Shown here one piece after another: positions 54,102 to 62,894 of a stretch of 64,000 nucleotides of DNA. The stretch comes from Halomonas litopenaei (GTDB lineage: Bacteria; Pseudomonadota; Gammaproteobacteria; Pseudomonadales; Halomonadaceae): contig NZ_JAEKJT010000005.1 in the NCBI RefSeq assembly GCF_017303055.1, positions 372,001-436,000 on the forward strand, in the 5' to 3' direction. Positions within the stretch are counted from its first letter, which is position 1. The number at the start of each line of letters is the position of its first letter. Under the pieces are notes generated by a model. It was not told the origin of the DNA, searched no databases, and was given only the letters and a program-made list of their open reading frames with translations. A program made the position numbers and the translations under genes.

Positions 54102-55115
54102 TTAAGGTTCGCTGGGCATCTGGGTGGCTTGTGCCACTCGCTCGGTCCAGTCGGCAAGGCTGTCTGGCCAGGCAACGGTGTGGCCACCGAGTGCCGCGAC
54201 AATCTGCTCGGTATTACTCTTCAGCATGCCGATATAGGTCCCTTCCGGGGTGTTCTCGTCGCCCATGGCATCAGAGTAAAGCTGCCCGCCGATAGCGATA
54301 CGGTGGCCCTGGTCGGCAGCCGCATCGATGACCGCCTGCACCGTACGTGGGTTGATGGTGCTCTCCACAAACATGGCGGGTACCCCCTGGGCCACGACCT
54401 TGTCTGCCATGCGCCGAATATCGGCGACACCGGTCTCCGTGGCGGTGGAAAGCCCCTGAATGCCGGCAACCTCGATGCCATAGGCGCGGCCGTAATAGCC
54501 AAACGCATCGTGGGCGGTCAGCAGGATGCGTTGATCGGCTGGGATACTGTCGATACTGGCCTGGATCCACTCATCGAGCGCGAGCAGCGATGCCTGGTAG
54601 GCCTCTGCACGCGCATCGATCGCCGCAGCGCAGTCAGGGCGCTGCTCGCTGAGCAGGGCGGCAATGGTCGGGATGTTCTGGGCCCAGAGCGCTGCATCCA
54701 TCCACAGGTGGGGGTCCACGCCGTAGGCGTCCTGGGTGTGGATAACCTGATCGTCGGTAATCGCCTGCTCACTGACGGCAGCGGTGGGCTTGATGCGCGA
54801 GAATCGCTCGAAGACCTTGCCCAGCTGACCCTCCAGCGAAAAGCCGCTGTAAAGAATCAGCTCAGCCTCATCGAGATCGTGCACGTCCCGGGCGCTCGCC
54901 TGGTAGAGATGTGGATCGATGCCCGGACCCATCATGGTGTTGACCGCAACACAGTCTCCGCCCACCTGCTCGACCAGATCACTGAGCATCCCGATGGTCA
55001 CGACGGTGGCGAGGGGCGATACCTCCCCAGCGGTGTCATCCTGAGCATGGGCAAGGCCGATACTCGACAGGCTGGTAGCCGTCAGCAGCGGAAGCAGAAG
55101 GGCCGAACGACGCAT
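54102..55115 (-). CDS. TroA-like metal-binding lipid-free periplasmic protein
   Basis: Cluster A-I metal receptor of 337 residues. The start at MRRSALLLPLLTATSL has AGGGAGTCC about 9 nt upstream; the signal peptide ends near GLAHAQDD, and no lipobox is seen. Predicted ligands are His69 (GIDPHLYQ), His136 (GVDPHLWMD), His202 (LTAHDAFGYYGRAYGIE) and Asp282 (LYSDAMG). The His-His-His-Asp set is that of TroA; manganese-specific PsaA and YfeA have Glu at the third place. With MntR as neighbour the metal is probably Mn, but Zn or Fe cannot be excluded. Confidence 0.9.
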   Translation of the reverse strand: MRRSALLLPLLTATSLSSIGLAHAQDDTAGEVSPLATVVTIGMLSDLVEQVGGDCVAVNTMMGPGIDPHLYQASARDVHDLDEAELILYSGFSLEGQLGKVFERFSRIKPTAAVSEQAITDDQVIHTQDAYGVDPHLWMDAALWAQNIPTIAALLSEQRPDCAAAIDARAEAYQASLLALDEWIQASIDSIPADQRILLTAHDAFGYYGRAYGIEVAGIQGLSTATETGVADIRRMADKVVAQGVPAMFVESTINPRTVQAVIDAAADQGHRIAIGGQLYSDAMGDENTPEGTYIGMLKSNTEQIVAALGGHTVAWPDSLADWTERVAQATQMPSEP

Positions 55116-55177
55116 GAACAGGACTCCCTTGATGATGGGCAAGCGCGAGTATCGCGCCAACGTGCCATTTGGCTATC

Positions 55178-55199
55178 ATTTATAGACAAGGCTAAGTTT
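55178..55199 (-). promoter_or_regulatory. MntR box before the metal transporter operon
   Basis: The 22 bases match the E. coli MntR box (AAACATAGC-4-GCTATGTTT) at 16 positions, including ATAG, AAGGCTA and GTTT. The site lies 63 bp upstream of the binding-protein start, between it and mntR, in the right place for Mn-dependent repression. Confidence 0.65.
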
Positions 55200-55312
55200 T
55201 GGCGAGATACAGGGCAATCGTCAAGAGGCGCGCCTCAATCGCATCAATGGACGTTGACTATATTTGGGCCGACGCCAGGCGTGGGCGCAGGGTCTGGCAG
55301 CGTTGAAGTCTG

Positions 55313-55759
55313 TCAGGGCTCGAGGAAGCGCTCGAAGGCCGCCAGCGTTTCTGCGCTGACGTGATGTTCAATGCCTTCGGCGTCGACCCTGGCGGTTTCG
55401 GGAGTGATGCCGAGTTTGATCAGCACCGCTTCGACGATCTGGTGGCGTTCGCGACTGGCATCCGCCAGGGCCTGCCCCTTCTCGGTGAGGAAGATGCCGC
55501 GATAGGGCCGCTTGATGATCAGGCCTTCCTCGTCGAGGCGCTTGAGCATCTTGGCCACCGTGGGCTGGGCCACGCCCAGGCGACGGGCGATATCCGTCTG
55601 ACGCGCTTCACCGCCGTCGGTGATCAGATCCGAGATCAACTCGACATAGTCTTCGATGAGCTCGGTGCGGCGAGCATCCCTTGCCTTGCGAAACCCCTCG
55701 ACGTGGCTTTCAGGAGAGATCAGCGATGCGCGTTCGTCGTGGTTGAGGGGGTCGTTCAT
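55313..55759 (-). CDS. mntR: Manganese-responsive regulator MntR
   Basis: DtxR-family repressor of 148 residues, very like E. coli MntR along its length: [65 protein letters not shown] and [17 protein letters not shown]. The metal-site residues Glu and His of RERHQIVE and EGIEHHV are present. It lies directly upstream of the metal importer on the same strand, with the MntR box between them, so it should repress the importer when Mn is plentiful. Confidence 0.95.
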   Translation of the reverse strand: MNDPLNHDERASLISPESHVEGFRKARDARRTELIEDYVELISDLITDGGEARQTDIARRLGVAQPTVAKMLKRLDEEGLIIKRPYRGIFLTEKGQALADASRERHQIVEAVLIKLGITPETARVDAEGIEHHVSAETLAAFERFLEP

Positions 55760-55852
55760 GGGGGATGGTATCGCCTCGGGTCAAGGTGTCCATCTTGCCA
55801 ATTGGTGACAGTATTGCAAGTTTGGCGCTGCCGTGATGCCAGTTAGGCTGCC

Positions 55853-58366
55853 CTATTGTTGACTTGGCGCGGGTTCGGTCATCGGCAAGCAAGGGCGTGT
55901 CGCGAGTGCCAGGAACTGCTTGAGCGGAAGCGGGACCGAGTAAAGGTAGCCCTGAAAGGAGCGACAGCCAAGCTCCAGCAGTCGCTCCTGTTGTGCAATG
56001 GTCTCGACGCCTTCCGCAATGACGCCCAGCTTGAGGGTCTGGGCGAGGGCGATAATGGTCTGGGCGATGGGGGCTGCGGTAGGGTCTTCGGTCAGGTCGC
56101 GAACAAACGCAACGTCGATCTTGAGCGTATCCAGGGGAAGCCGCTTGAGATACGCCAGAGAAGAGTATCCGGTGCCGAAGTCATCGATGGCGAAGCGCAC
56201 TCCGAGATCACGCAGCTGGCCCAGAGTATCGATCACCGGATAGGCCTCTCCCAGCATCAGCGATTCGGTGAGCTCCAGGGTGAGCTGGCGGGCGGGGGCA
56301 CCGGTCTTGGCCAAGGCTGCCTTGACCCCGGAGACAAAATCAGCGCGTTGAAACTCTCTCGCGCTGACATTGACCGACAGGGTCCAATGTCGTCGGCGCT
56401 CATGCTGCTGCCACTCGGCCAGCAGCTGGCAGGTCTGGTGCAGCACCCAGTTGCCCAGCTCGACAATCTGGCCGGTTTCCTCCGCCAGGCTGATGAAGGT
56501 GCTGGGGGAGATCAGGCCGCGTTCGGGGTGTTCCCAGCGCAGCAGCATCTCGGCGCCGAGGATGTTGCCCAGATCATCCACCTGTGGCTGCATGTGAAGT
56601 CGTAGCTGATCTTCCTCGACGGCGGTCTTGAGCTGTCGCTCCAGCCTGAGGCGTGCGTCCAGTCGTTCAACCATGCAGGCTTCAAAGGCACAGGGGCGCT
56701 GTACCCCTTCGCACTTGCTTTCAAGAAGCGCCAGTCCTGCCCGCTTGAGCAGCTCGCCGACGCCAAGCTCTCCCCCGCGAAACAGCAGGAAGCCCCCGCT
56801 GACGTGGCAACTGTGACGCTCTCCGGCGAGGGAGTAGTCGCCGTTGAGGCTTTCCAGCACCTGCCGGGCCTTGCTGCGAGCTTGGTCCATGGCACTCTCT
56901 GGCGTCACTGACAGTCCGTCATAGAGCAGGGCGAATTCGTTGCTGGAAAGGCGTGCCAGATCGCTCGGTTGTCTGGCCCAGGGCTTCAATCTGGCGGCCA
57001 GGGCCTTGAGCAGGCGATCGCCGGTGGCCTGCCCCAGGGCGTCGTTGATGCCCTTGAAGTTATCGATATCGACAAGCAGCAGCATGATATGGCGCCCGCT
57101 GACATCACTGGCCAGCTGCAGCGCATGGATGCGTTCTTGCAGCGAACTGCGATTGGGCAGTGTCGTCAGGGCATCGTGATAGGCCTGATAGCGGATGCGC
57201 TGCTGGGCATTGTGGTGCGCCGTGGTATCACTCAGGGTCGCCACGAAGTGGCCTGCGCTGTCTTCTTCGGCGCGCACGCGGTTGATGCTCAGGCGTGCGG
57301 GAAAGCGATGGCCGGCACGATGACGAACCTCCACATCGCCGATCCAGGCGCCATTCTCTTTCAGCGAACGCAGAATGTTGCCGCGATAGTGATCGAAGCG
57401 CAGCAGGGTATTGAGGCGCAGCAGCGAGTGGCCCTGGAGATCGGTGTGCGGCACCCCGGTCAACGTCTCGAAGGCGTGGTTGCACATCACCATACGCGCG
57501 CGCTGGTCGAGCAGCACGACGCCATCGTGCATCGACTCGATGACATCCACCAGCTGACGCCGGGACACCTGCATGCGGGCGGCGCTGTCCTGGAGTTTGC
57601 GATCGACCAGCACCGACGCCAGCGTTGTCAATGCGAACAAAGAGGCAAGCACGATAACGGCGATCGCCACGATAGCGTCATGGCCAGCACTGTGGGGAAT
57701 CGCCTCCCAGCCTGGTTCGGGCAAGAAGTGCACGGCCATCATGGCCGAGTAGTGCATGCTGCAAATGGCCAGCGATGCCAAGGTTGCCGCGATGAGGCTG
57801 CCGAGACGAATGCCGTGAAAGCGGGGCAGGTCTCTCGCGGCGTGAAAGCAATGAATACTGGCGATGCCGAACGGCAGAGAAATCAGCAGAGACAAGATCA
57901 GCGGAGTCGGCGAAAAGCGCATGCTCGCAGGTAGCTGCATGGCCGCCATGCCGGTGTAATGCATGGTGGCAATTCCCGCACTGAGAATGCAGCCTGCGGC
58001 CACCTTGTGCGCGGAGGAAAGTCCCTTGCGTGCCATGGCAGCAACCGCAATGAGCCCTGCTGCTATAGCGGGCAGCAGAGAGACCAGGGTCAGGCCCAGG
58101 CTATGATGGGCAGGAAAGGGCAGGCGATAGGCCAGCATGCCGGTGAAGTGCATGCTCCAGATGCCAAGTCCCATCATGGTGCCCCCGGCAAGCCACCAGA
58201 TCTGACGGCGGTGCTTCCAGCGGGAGGCATTGACCCTTTCTGCCACGGCCATGGCAGAGTAGACCGACACCAGCGCCACCAGGCAAGACAGCACCACAAG
58301 CCAGGGAATATGTTCACCCTGGATGGCCTGGGCTACCTGTGGGTAGCTGATGAAAAGGGGAGGCAT
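55853..58366 (-). CDS. MHYT-PAS-GGDEF-EAL cyclic-di-GMP protein
   Basis: Membrane-bound c-di-GMP enzyme of about 837 residues. An N-terminal seven-helix MHYT sensor has three motifs (MHFTGM about 72, MHYTGM about 137, MHYSAM about 200), proposed to bind a metal and sense gas. A PAS-like domain follows (SMHDGVVLLDQRARMVMCNHAFETLTG). The GGDEF domain is degenerate (RLSSNEFALLYDG), so cyclase activity is unlikely. The EAL domain reads EMLLRWEH with DDFGTGYSS and VIAEGVET intact, so phosphodiesterase activity is likely. The start at MPPLFISYPQ is uncertain, with no clear ribosome site; earlier in-frame starts exist. It is a single-gene unit. Confidence 0.9.
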   Translation of the reverse strand: MPPLFISYPQVAQAIQGEHIPWLVVLSCLVALVSVYSAMAVAERVNASRWKHRRQIWWLAGGTMMGLGIWSMHFTGMLAYRLPFPAHHSLGLTLVSLLPAIAAGLIAVAAMARKGLSSAHKVAAGCILSAGIATMHYTGMAAMQLPASMRFSPTPLILSLLISLPFGIASIHCFHAARDLPRFHGIRLGSLIAATLASLAICSMHYSAMMAVHFLPEPGWEAIPHSAGHDAIVAIAVIVLASLFALTTLASVLVDRKLQDSAARMQVSRRQLVDVIESMHDGVVLLDQRARMVMCNHAFETLTGVPHTDLQGHSLLRLNTLLRFDHYRGNILRSLKENGAWIGDVEVRHRAGHRFPARLSINRVRAEEDSAGHFVATLSDTTAHHNAQQRIRYQAYHDALTTLPNRSSLQERIHALQLASDVSGRHIMLLLVDIDNFKGINDALGQATGDRLLKALAARLKPWARQPSDLARLSSNEFALLYDGLSVTPESAMDQARSKARQVLESLNGDYSLAGERHSCHVSGGFLLFRGGELGVGELLKRAGLALLESKCEGVQRPCAFEACMVERLDARLRLERQLKTAVEEDQLRLHMQPQVDDLGNILGAEMLLRWEHPERGLISPSTFISLAEETGQIVELGNWVLHQTCQLLAEWQQHERRRHWTLSVNVSAREFQRADFVSGVKAALAKTGAPARQLTLELTESLMLGEAYPVIDTLGQLRDLGVRFAIDDFGTGYSSLAYLKRLPLDTLKIDVAFVRDLTEDPTAAPIAQTIIALAQTLKLGVIAEGVETIAQQERLLELGCRSFQGYLYSVPLPLKQFLALATRPCLPMTEPAPSQQ

Positions 58367-58613
58367 GAGGTAGAGGCGGTCTCTTGTGGGAAAGCCTTCG
58401 AACACACCCTCATTGATTAGCATGGCCTGGCGCGTAGGGCAAAGACTTGTTGAGCGAAGGACGTGCCAGGAGAGGCGGGGATCGTGCACATTTTTGTAGA
58501 AAACGGGCGCTGTGTGCAGCTTAAGAAGGGAGGAATGCCTTACATACTTCGCCGTCCAATAGTGCGGTGTTGTCCGTTGGAACGGGGGCGCCATGGTGCG
58601 CCCCTGTGCTGAC

Positions 58614-60005
58614 CTAAGACCACGCCAGGCGAGCGCACAAGCCGCCCTGGGACCGATTGGAGAGTGACAGACTCACGCCCTGTTGACGTGCCATGGCGGT
58701 AACGATGGAGAGCCCAAGACCGCTGCCGGTCACCGATGAGTCGCTGGCTCTGTGGAAGCGTTCGCTCACGCGATTGAGGTGGCTCTCGGCGATGCCTGGA
58801 CCACTATCGAGAATGCACAGTATCGGGCCGGAGGACGCCGATTCCAGGGTCACGTGAACGGTGCTGTTGTCGGGAGAATAGCGCAACGCATTGTCCATCA
58901 GGTTGCGCACCATGATGCCGATCTCGGTGGCGTTACCGGCAACGAAGACGTGGGGCAGATCGACCAGCTCGATGATTTGATTCCGGGCCTGGGCCAGCGG
59001 CCAGAGCTCCGCGGCCAGGTCCTGCAGCAGGGCGCGTAGATCCACCTGCTCACGTGCTGCACTTGAGTGTCGATCGACCCTGGCGAGCACCAGCAGCTGC
59101 TCGACCACGCGCTGCAGGCGCTCGACGCCCTGACGTGCCTTGGGCAGGGCGTTGCTCTCGCCAGCGATGGCATTGTCCAGGTGGATCTTCATGGCGGCCA
59201 ACGGGGTGCGTAGCTCGTGCGCCGCATCGGCGGTGAACCGTCGCTCCTTCTCCAGGGCGGCCTTCAGGCGTTTCAGAAAGTCATTCAGGGCGCCCCTCAA
59301 GCCTTTTAATTCATCGGGTACGTCGAGCAGGATTTCGCCCAGGTCGCCGGAATCACGGTGCTCGACTTGCTCGGACAAGCGACGGATTGGCGTCAGGCCG
59401 CGGCGAATATGGCGCAGCACCAGCAATAGGCAAAGGGGCATCAGCAATACCATCGGCCACAGCTGGTTAAGGGCAATTCTCTCGATGATATCGGAGAAAA
59501 ACTCCCGCTCGATGCCGATCTGCAACCATAGCCCACGGGAGTCATCGTGCAGGGCGAACACTCGCCAACGCGATGCCTCCAGCGAGCGCCAGCGGAAGCC
59601 TTGCTCGACGGGAGCGGTCATCTGAGTCTTGGCATCATGCCAGCCTGGGCCGATCAGCAGGGGCTTGCCGGCATCGTTCCACAGGCCAAAGCCGACCTTG
59701 CGTTCTTCATGGTGAAAGGTCTGTCCGTCAGCCTGGTCGAGGCTGCGCACCGCACCGCTTTCGGCGTAGAGCCTGGTGCTTGCTTTACGTTGATCCATCC
59801 ACTGTGCCAGGCGCTCGTAATCTTCCGCCTCAGGTTCGGCGGGGAGCATGCTCATCAACCCGCGACCGGTGATGGCCAGCTGCGCATCAAGAATTTCTTC
59901 CAGCTCGTTCTGCGAGATCAGCCAGGCGGCGATGACCGAAAGAATGGTCACCAGGGTCAGCGTCAGCGCCAGGGTTCTGAACAGGTAGCGACGAATCGAC
60001 ATCAT
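58614..60005 (-). CDS. Sensor histidine kinase (QseC/PmrB-like)
   Basis: Inner-membrane kinase of 463 residues: helix 1 (TLALTLTLVTILSVIAAWLI), a periplasmic sensor of about 135 residues, helix 2 (LWPMVLLMPLCLLLVL), HAMP, phospho-His in FTADAAHELRTPLAAMK (about 240), N-box MVRNLMDNALRYSP, G1 ILDSGPGIAE and G2 GSGLGLSIV. It overlaps the upstream response-regulator gene by 4 nt. The signal is unknown; relatives sense catecholamine/AI-3, Fe/Al or low Mg. Confidence 0.93.
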   Translation of the reverse strand: MMSIRRYLFRTLALTLTLVTILSVIAAWLISQNELEEILDAQLAITGRGLMSMLPAEPEAEDYERLAQWMDQRKASTRLYAESGAVRSLDQADGQTFHHEERKVGFGLWNDAGKPLLIGPGWHDAKTQMTAPVEQGFRWRSLEASRWRVFALHDDSRGLWLQIGIEREFFSDIIERIALNQLWPMVLLMPLCLLLVLRHIRRGLTPIRRLSEQVEHRDSGDLGEILLDVPDELKGLRGALNDFLKRLKAALEKERRFTADAAHELRTPLAAMKIHLDNAIAGESNALPKARQGVERLQRVVEQLLVLARVDRHSSAAREQVDLRALLQDLAAELWPLAQARNQIIELVDLPHVFVAGNATEIGIMVRNLMDNALRYSPDNSTVHVTLESASSGPILCILDSGPGIAESHLNRVSERFHRASDSSVTGSGLGLSIVTAMARQQGVSLSLSNRSQGGLCARLAWS

Positions 60006-60676
60006 GGGGAAGGCGCCAGGAAATCGGTGTTGAGGCGGTATCCGATGCCGCGCACTGTGGTGATCATTTCCTTGTGAAGCTTCTTGCGAAGGTGGTGGAC
60101 ATGCACTTCAAGTGCATTGGATTCGAGCTCCTCGCCCCAGCCATACAGCAGTCCTTCCAGCCGGGGCCGCGACAGCACCTGGCCAGGGTGCCTGGCAAGT
60201 TCAGACAGCAGGGCAAATTCGCGTCGACTCAGAGTGACCTGGTGTCCCTGCCAGTCCACAAGGTGTCGAGCTTCATCGATGGACAGGCAACCAATGTCGA
60301 CGGTCGAGCTGGCGCGCCCGGCGGCGCGCCGCGTGATGACACGCAGGCGGGCCAGCAGCTCCTGCAGGTCAAATGGCTTGAGCACGTAGTCATCGGCGCC
60401 GGCGTCCAGTCCTTGAATGCGGTCCTCGATGGCATCTCGAGCGGTCAAGATAAGAACGGGCAGAGAGCTGGTAAGGCGCAGGCGACGCAGTAGATCGACC
60501 CCATCGCAGTCCGGTAGACCCAGGTCCAGAACCATGACCGAAAAGGGTTCGCACGCCATGGCCCGGAGCGCCTGAGAGCCCTGGGTAAACCAGTCCACGG
60601 CGTAGCCCTCACGCTCCAGCGCGACCTTGATGCCGTCACCCAGCAACGGGTCGTCTTCCACCAATAATGCTCGCAT
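60002..60676 (-). CDS. OmpR/PhoB-family response regulator (QseB/PmrA-like)
   Basis: A 224-residue regulator from MRALLVEDDPLLGDGIK: acidic pocket Glu-Asp-Asp at 7-9, phospho-Asp51 (MVLDLGLPDCDG), Lys in VLKPFDL, then a winged-helix output domain (LSRREFALLSELARHPGQVLSRPRLE, NALEVHVHHLRKKL). It precedes its kinase with an ATGA overlap. A PmrA-type direct repeat upstream suggests autoregulation. Confidence 0.94.
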   Translation of the reverse strand: MRALLVEDDPLLGDGIKVALEREGYAVDWFTQGSQALRAMACEPFSVMVLDLGLPDCDGVDLLRRLRLTSSLPVLILTARDAIEDRIQGLDAGADDYVLKPFDLQELLARLRVITRRAAGRASSTVDIGCLSIDEARHLVDWQGHQVTLSRREFALLSELARHPGQVLSRPRLEGLLYGWGEELESNALEVHVHHLRKKLHKEMITTVRGIGYRLNTDFLAPSP

Positions 60677-60730
60677 ACCCCAGATCCTCGCCCGGCACGT
60701 TGCCAACGTCGTCAGTATGACGGAGGTGGC

Positions 60731-60747
60731 CTTAAGGCAGTCTTAAG
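60731..60747 (-). promoter_or_regulatory. PmrA/QseB-type box before the response-regulator gene
   Basis: CTTAAG-GCAGT-CTTAAG, a direct repeat with 5-bp spacing, 55 bp upstream of the regulator start. The PmrA consensus is CTTAAT-N5-CTTAAT. The match in both half sites and spacing makes autoregulation likely. Confidence 0.7.
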
Positions 60748-60871
60748 TTTTGGCCATCTATTGACCTGGGGACAGGTGTCTCATTGCAAATCTTTCCACG
60801 CGAGCTCCATTGGGGAGCGCTCGCTATCCGTCAATGGTGTAGAGGGCTAAAGAGGCAAGCTTAGGGATGAC

Positions 60872-61204
60872 CTAGTCGTGGTCGCGAAGCGCGTAGATGT
60901 AAGCGTCAACCTGGCTGCCGTCTTGCTGAGTGACGGTGACCAGTACGCGTTGGTACTCAGGTCCCTCGAACTCATCGAGCTCCTGCCAGTGGTGCTGCAA
61001 ATTGTCTGATTCGAAGACATGACCGCTGATCAGCTCACCTTGTGCGTCCGGCACCATGCCGGGAGAGCCCATGGCGGCTCCCCAGCCGGCCTCCAGCAGC
61101 CGTCCGCGGGTAGTGCCAGCCACCCATTGCCCGCCAATCCGCTGCATCACATGTTCGTTGGGGCGCCCTGGGCCCAGCGTGCCGTAAATAAATAGGCGGT
61201 CCAT
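60872..61204 (-). CDS. Gamma-glutamylcyclotransferase-like (YtfP/GGCT-fold) protein
   Basis: A 110-residue protein of the GGCT fold: LFIYGTLGPGRPNEHVM carries the YGTL substrate loop, and SGHVFE and LDEFEGPEYQRVLVTV contain the catalytic-type Glu before the YQR segment. CAGGAG lies 6 nt before the ATG at 61204; the longer reading frame to 61465 runs into non-coding repeat DNA and was not used. Members act on gamma-glutamyl amines or repair; the true substrate is unknown. It is the last ordinary gene before the repeat array. Confidence 0.87.
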   Translation of the reverse strand: MDRLFIYGTLGPGRPNEHVMQRIGGQWVAGTTRGRLLEAGWGAAMGSPGMVPDAQGELISGHVFESDNLQHHWQELDEFEGPEYQRVLVTVTQQDGSQVDAYIYALRDHD

Positions 61205-61375
61205 CGGTAGGCTCCTGATGATGGGAAATAAAGCGAGATTTTGCAGATCTTGGCATTGCCACACAAGCGAAGCCCTGTGTGATGCCTGGCAGAAGCGCTG
61301 ACAGACGAGCTCAGGGCCTGGGAAGGGGCGTGTACGTGCCGACATTCTCCCTCGGCTTGTCTCAGATGCCTGCAG

Positions 61376-62264
61376 CCCCCCCCCCCCTGGGGGAAGTTCT
61401 TTCGTCGGTGTTGATGGAGGCGGCGGGAATCGACCCCGGGGTGTGTGAAAAGCGCCGACACTCACCCTGGGGTCGTTCTTTGATACCTACAGGCACAAAA
61501 AAACTCCACAAGGGAGGTTCTTTCGTCGGTGTTGGTGGAGGCGGCGGGAATCGAGCCCGGGGTGTGTAGAAAGCGCCGACACTCGCCCTGGGGTCTGCCT
61601 CTGGTACCTGTAGGCACAAAAAAGCCACCTGCTGATGAGGTGGTTTTTTCGTCGGTGCTGGTGGAGGCGGCGGGAATCGAGCCCGGGGTGTGTAGAACGC
61701 GCCGACACTCGCCCTGGGGTCGGTCTTTGATACCCACAGACACAAAAAAACCTCCACAAGGGAGGTTCTTTCGTCGGTGCTGGTGGAGGCGGCGGGAATC
61801 GAACCCGGGGTGTGTGAAAAGCGCCGACACTCGCCCTGGGGTCGGTCTTTGATACCCACAGACACAAAAAAACCTCCCGGTGGGAGGTTCTTTCGTCGGT
61901 GTTGGTGGAGGCGGCGGGAATCGAACCGGGGTGTGTAGAAAGCGCCGACACTCGCCCTGGGGTCGGTCTTTGATACCTACAGACACAAAAAAGCCACCTG
62001 CTGATGAGGTGGTTTTTTCGTCGGTGCTGGTGGAAGCGGCGGGAATCGAACCCGGGGTGTGTAGAAAGCGCCGACACTCGCCCTGGGGTCGGTCTTTGAT
62101 ACCTACAGATACAAAAAACCTCCCGGTGGGAGATTCTTTCGTCGGTGTTGGTGGAGGCGGCGGGCATCGAGCCCGGGGTGTGTAGAAAGCGCCGACACTC
62201 GCCTTGCAGATACAAAAAAACCTCCCGGTGGGAGGTTCTTTCGTCGGTGTTGGTGGAGGCGGCG
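61376..62264 (-). repeat. Tandem array of eight tmRNA/tRNA tail-plus-terminator units
   Basis: Eight units of about 122 bp. On the plus strand each contains TGGTGGAGGCGGCGGGAATC-type sequence starting at 61412, 61533, 61659, 61781, 61903, 62028, 62149 and 62251 (periods 121, 126, 122, 122, 125, 121, 102). Read leftward, each is CGGGTTCGATTCCCG then CCGCCTCCACCA, i.e. a T-arm, acceptor 3' strand and CCA, followed by ACACCGACGAAAGAA and an intrinsic terminator. Two terminator types occur: CCTCC...GGAGG, and GCCACC(TGCTGAT)GAGGTGGTTTTTT. Each unit then has a ~60-bp spacer with a CCGAC/GTCGG stem. The first unit is decayed (C12 run at 61376-61387, CCA mutated). The sequence fits the 3' end of tmRNA better than a common tRNA. 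Proline-rich ORFs across the array are artefacts. Confidence 0.9.
62251..62264 (-). other. Putative att core at the left end of an integrated island
   Basis: The last array unit keeps only TGGTGGAGGCGGCG (complement CGCCGCCTCCACCA) and then switches abruptly to AT-rich, unrelated sequence. A 14-nt tail of a tRNA/tmRNA gene at such a switch is the usual att core of tyrosine-integrase elements. The intact gene would be expected at the far end of the island, right of this window. Confidence 0.6.
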
Positions 62265-62678
62265 TCCAACAAAAAGCCTAAAAAGGTATTTGATATTGTT
62301 GTGATTTTTAATGATCTTCTTTCGCTTGTGCCCCCATATGTGCCCCCTTGAAGACGCTTCTGCCCATTCTCTGACTCCTAAGCCGTGGACTGCTAATCCG
62401 CTTTTTCCTGCCAGCCAGCAGCGCCAGTCCTTGCTCTCCCCCTGTGTACCTGACGCTAGCCGCTCGAGCTGTCCGGTTTGTACGCATCGTGTCTACGGTG
62501 ACAACCCCGTTGCGTTTATCGTCCCGAAGCACATCTGGTAGGCCTGTGCTTTGGATACGGCTGCTGGACATCACCCAGGTTAAGCGATCTAAGCGCTAGC
62601 AACACTAATTTCTTAAAGAATCCCTGCACCACAGATGTCAGATTTCAATAAGGCCCGACATAAGACGGGCCTCAAAGG
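62265..62678. other. AT-rich island-border DNA without a supported gene
   Basis: The first 60 bp are AT-rich. A GTGCCCCCATATGTGCCCCC near-repeat at 62327-62346 is of a kind often seen beside att sites. No integrase is encoded here. Short ORFs on both strands lack ribosome sites. Confidence 0.5.
62651..62672 (-). terminator. Terminator of the protease / small-protein pair
   Basis: AGGCCCG (62651-62657) and CGGGCCT (62666-62672) with an 8-nt loop, followed leftward by TATTGAAA. It lies 7 bp after the stop of the 71-residue gene. Confidence 0.65.
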
Positions 62679-62894
62679 CTAGAAATGTAGGCTTAGCTTT
62701 TCCCCAGTACAAATTACCTTGACTGGATGGCCTTGCCATCTCTTAACAGGAGATACTCCCATCGGGAGAGATTTACCATATACAACAACCGTTAGTCTTG
62801 ATGGGTGCGTGCTTTCATCTTCAATCACCGAAGCTTCTTCGGAAGATAGACTTAGAGATTCAAGCAGCATCGTCATTTTCTTTGGCTTCGTCAT
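62679..62894 (-). CDS. 71-residue protein coupled to the protease gene
   Basis: A small acidic-to-basic protein (MTKPKKMTMLLESLSLSSEE...VVVYGKSLPMGVSPVKRWQG). A perfect AAGGAGG lies 8 nt before the ATG, inside the 3' end of the protease gene, which it overlaps by 35 nt. That strong site in an overlapping frame argues that it is a real gene. It has no Cys, membrane span or motif I know. It could be an inhibitor, substrate or specificity partner of the protease. The frame also has an ATG at 62915 without such a site. Confidence 0.7.
   Translation of the reverse strand: MTKPKKMTMLLESLSLSSEEASVIEDESTHPSRLTVVVYGKSLPMGVSPVKRWQGHPVKVICTGEKLSLHF

Noticed and set aside
61376..62264. CRISPR array
   Set aside because: Units are ~122 bp and alike over nearly their whole length, including the parts between conserved tails; there are no unique spacers and no cas gene.
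61362..62272. Proline-rich ORFs with repeated TNTDERTS / PPPPTPTKEP
   Set aside because: They are translations of the tail-terminator repeat in several frames; no ribosome site, and the repeat is explained at RNA/DNA level.
62308..62574. Minus-strand 88-residue ORF at the island border as an integrase end
   Set aside because: No catalytic Arg-His-x-x-Arg or Tyr motif and no ribosome site.
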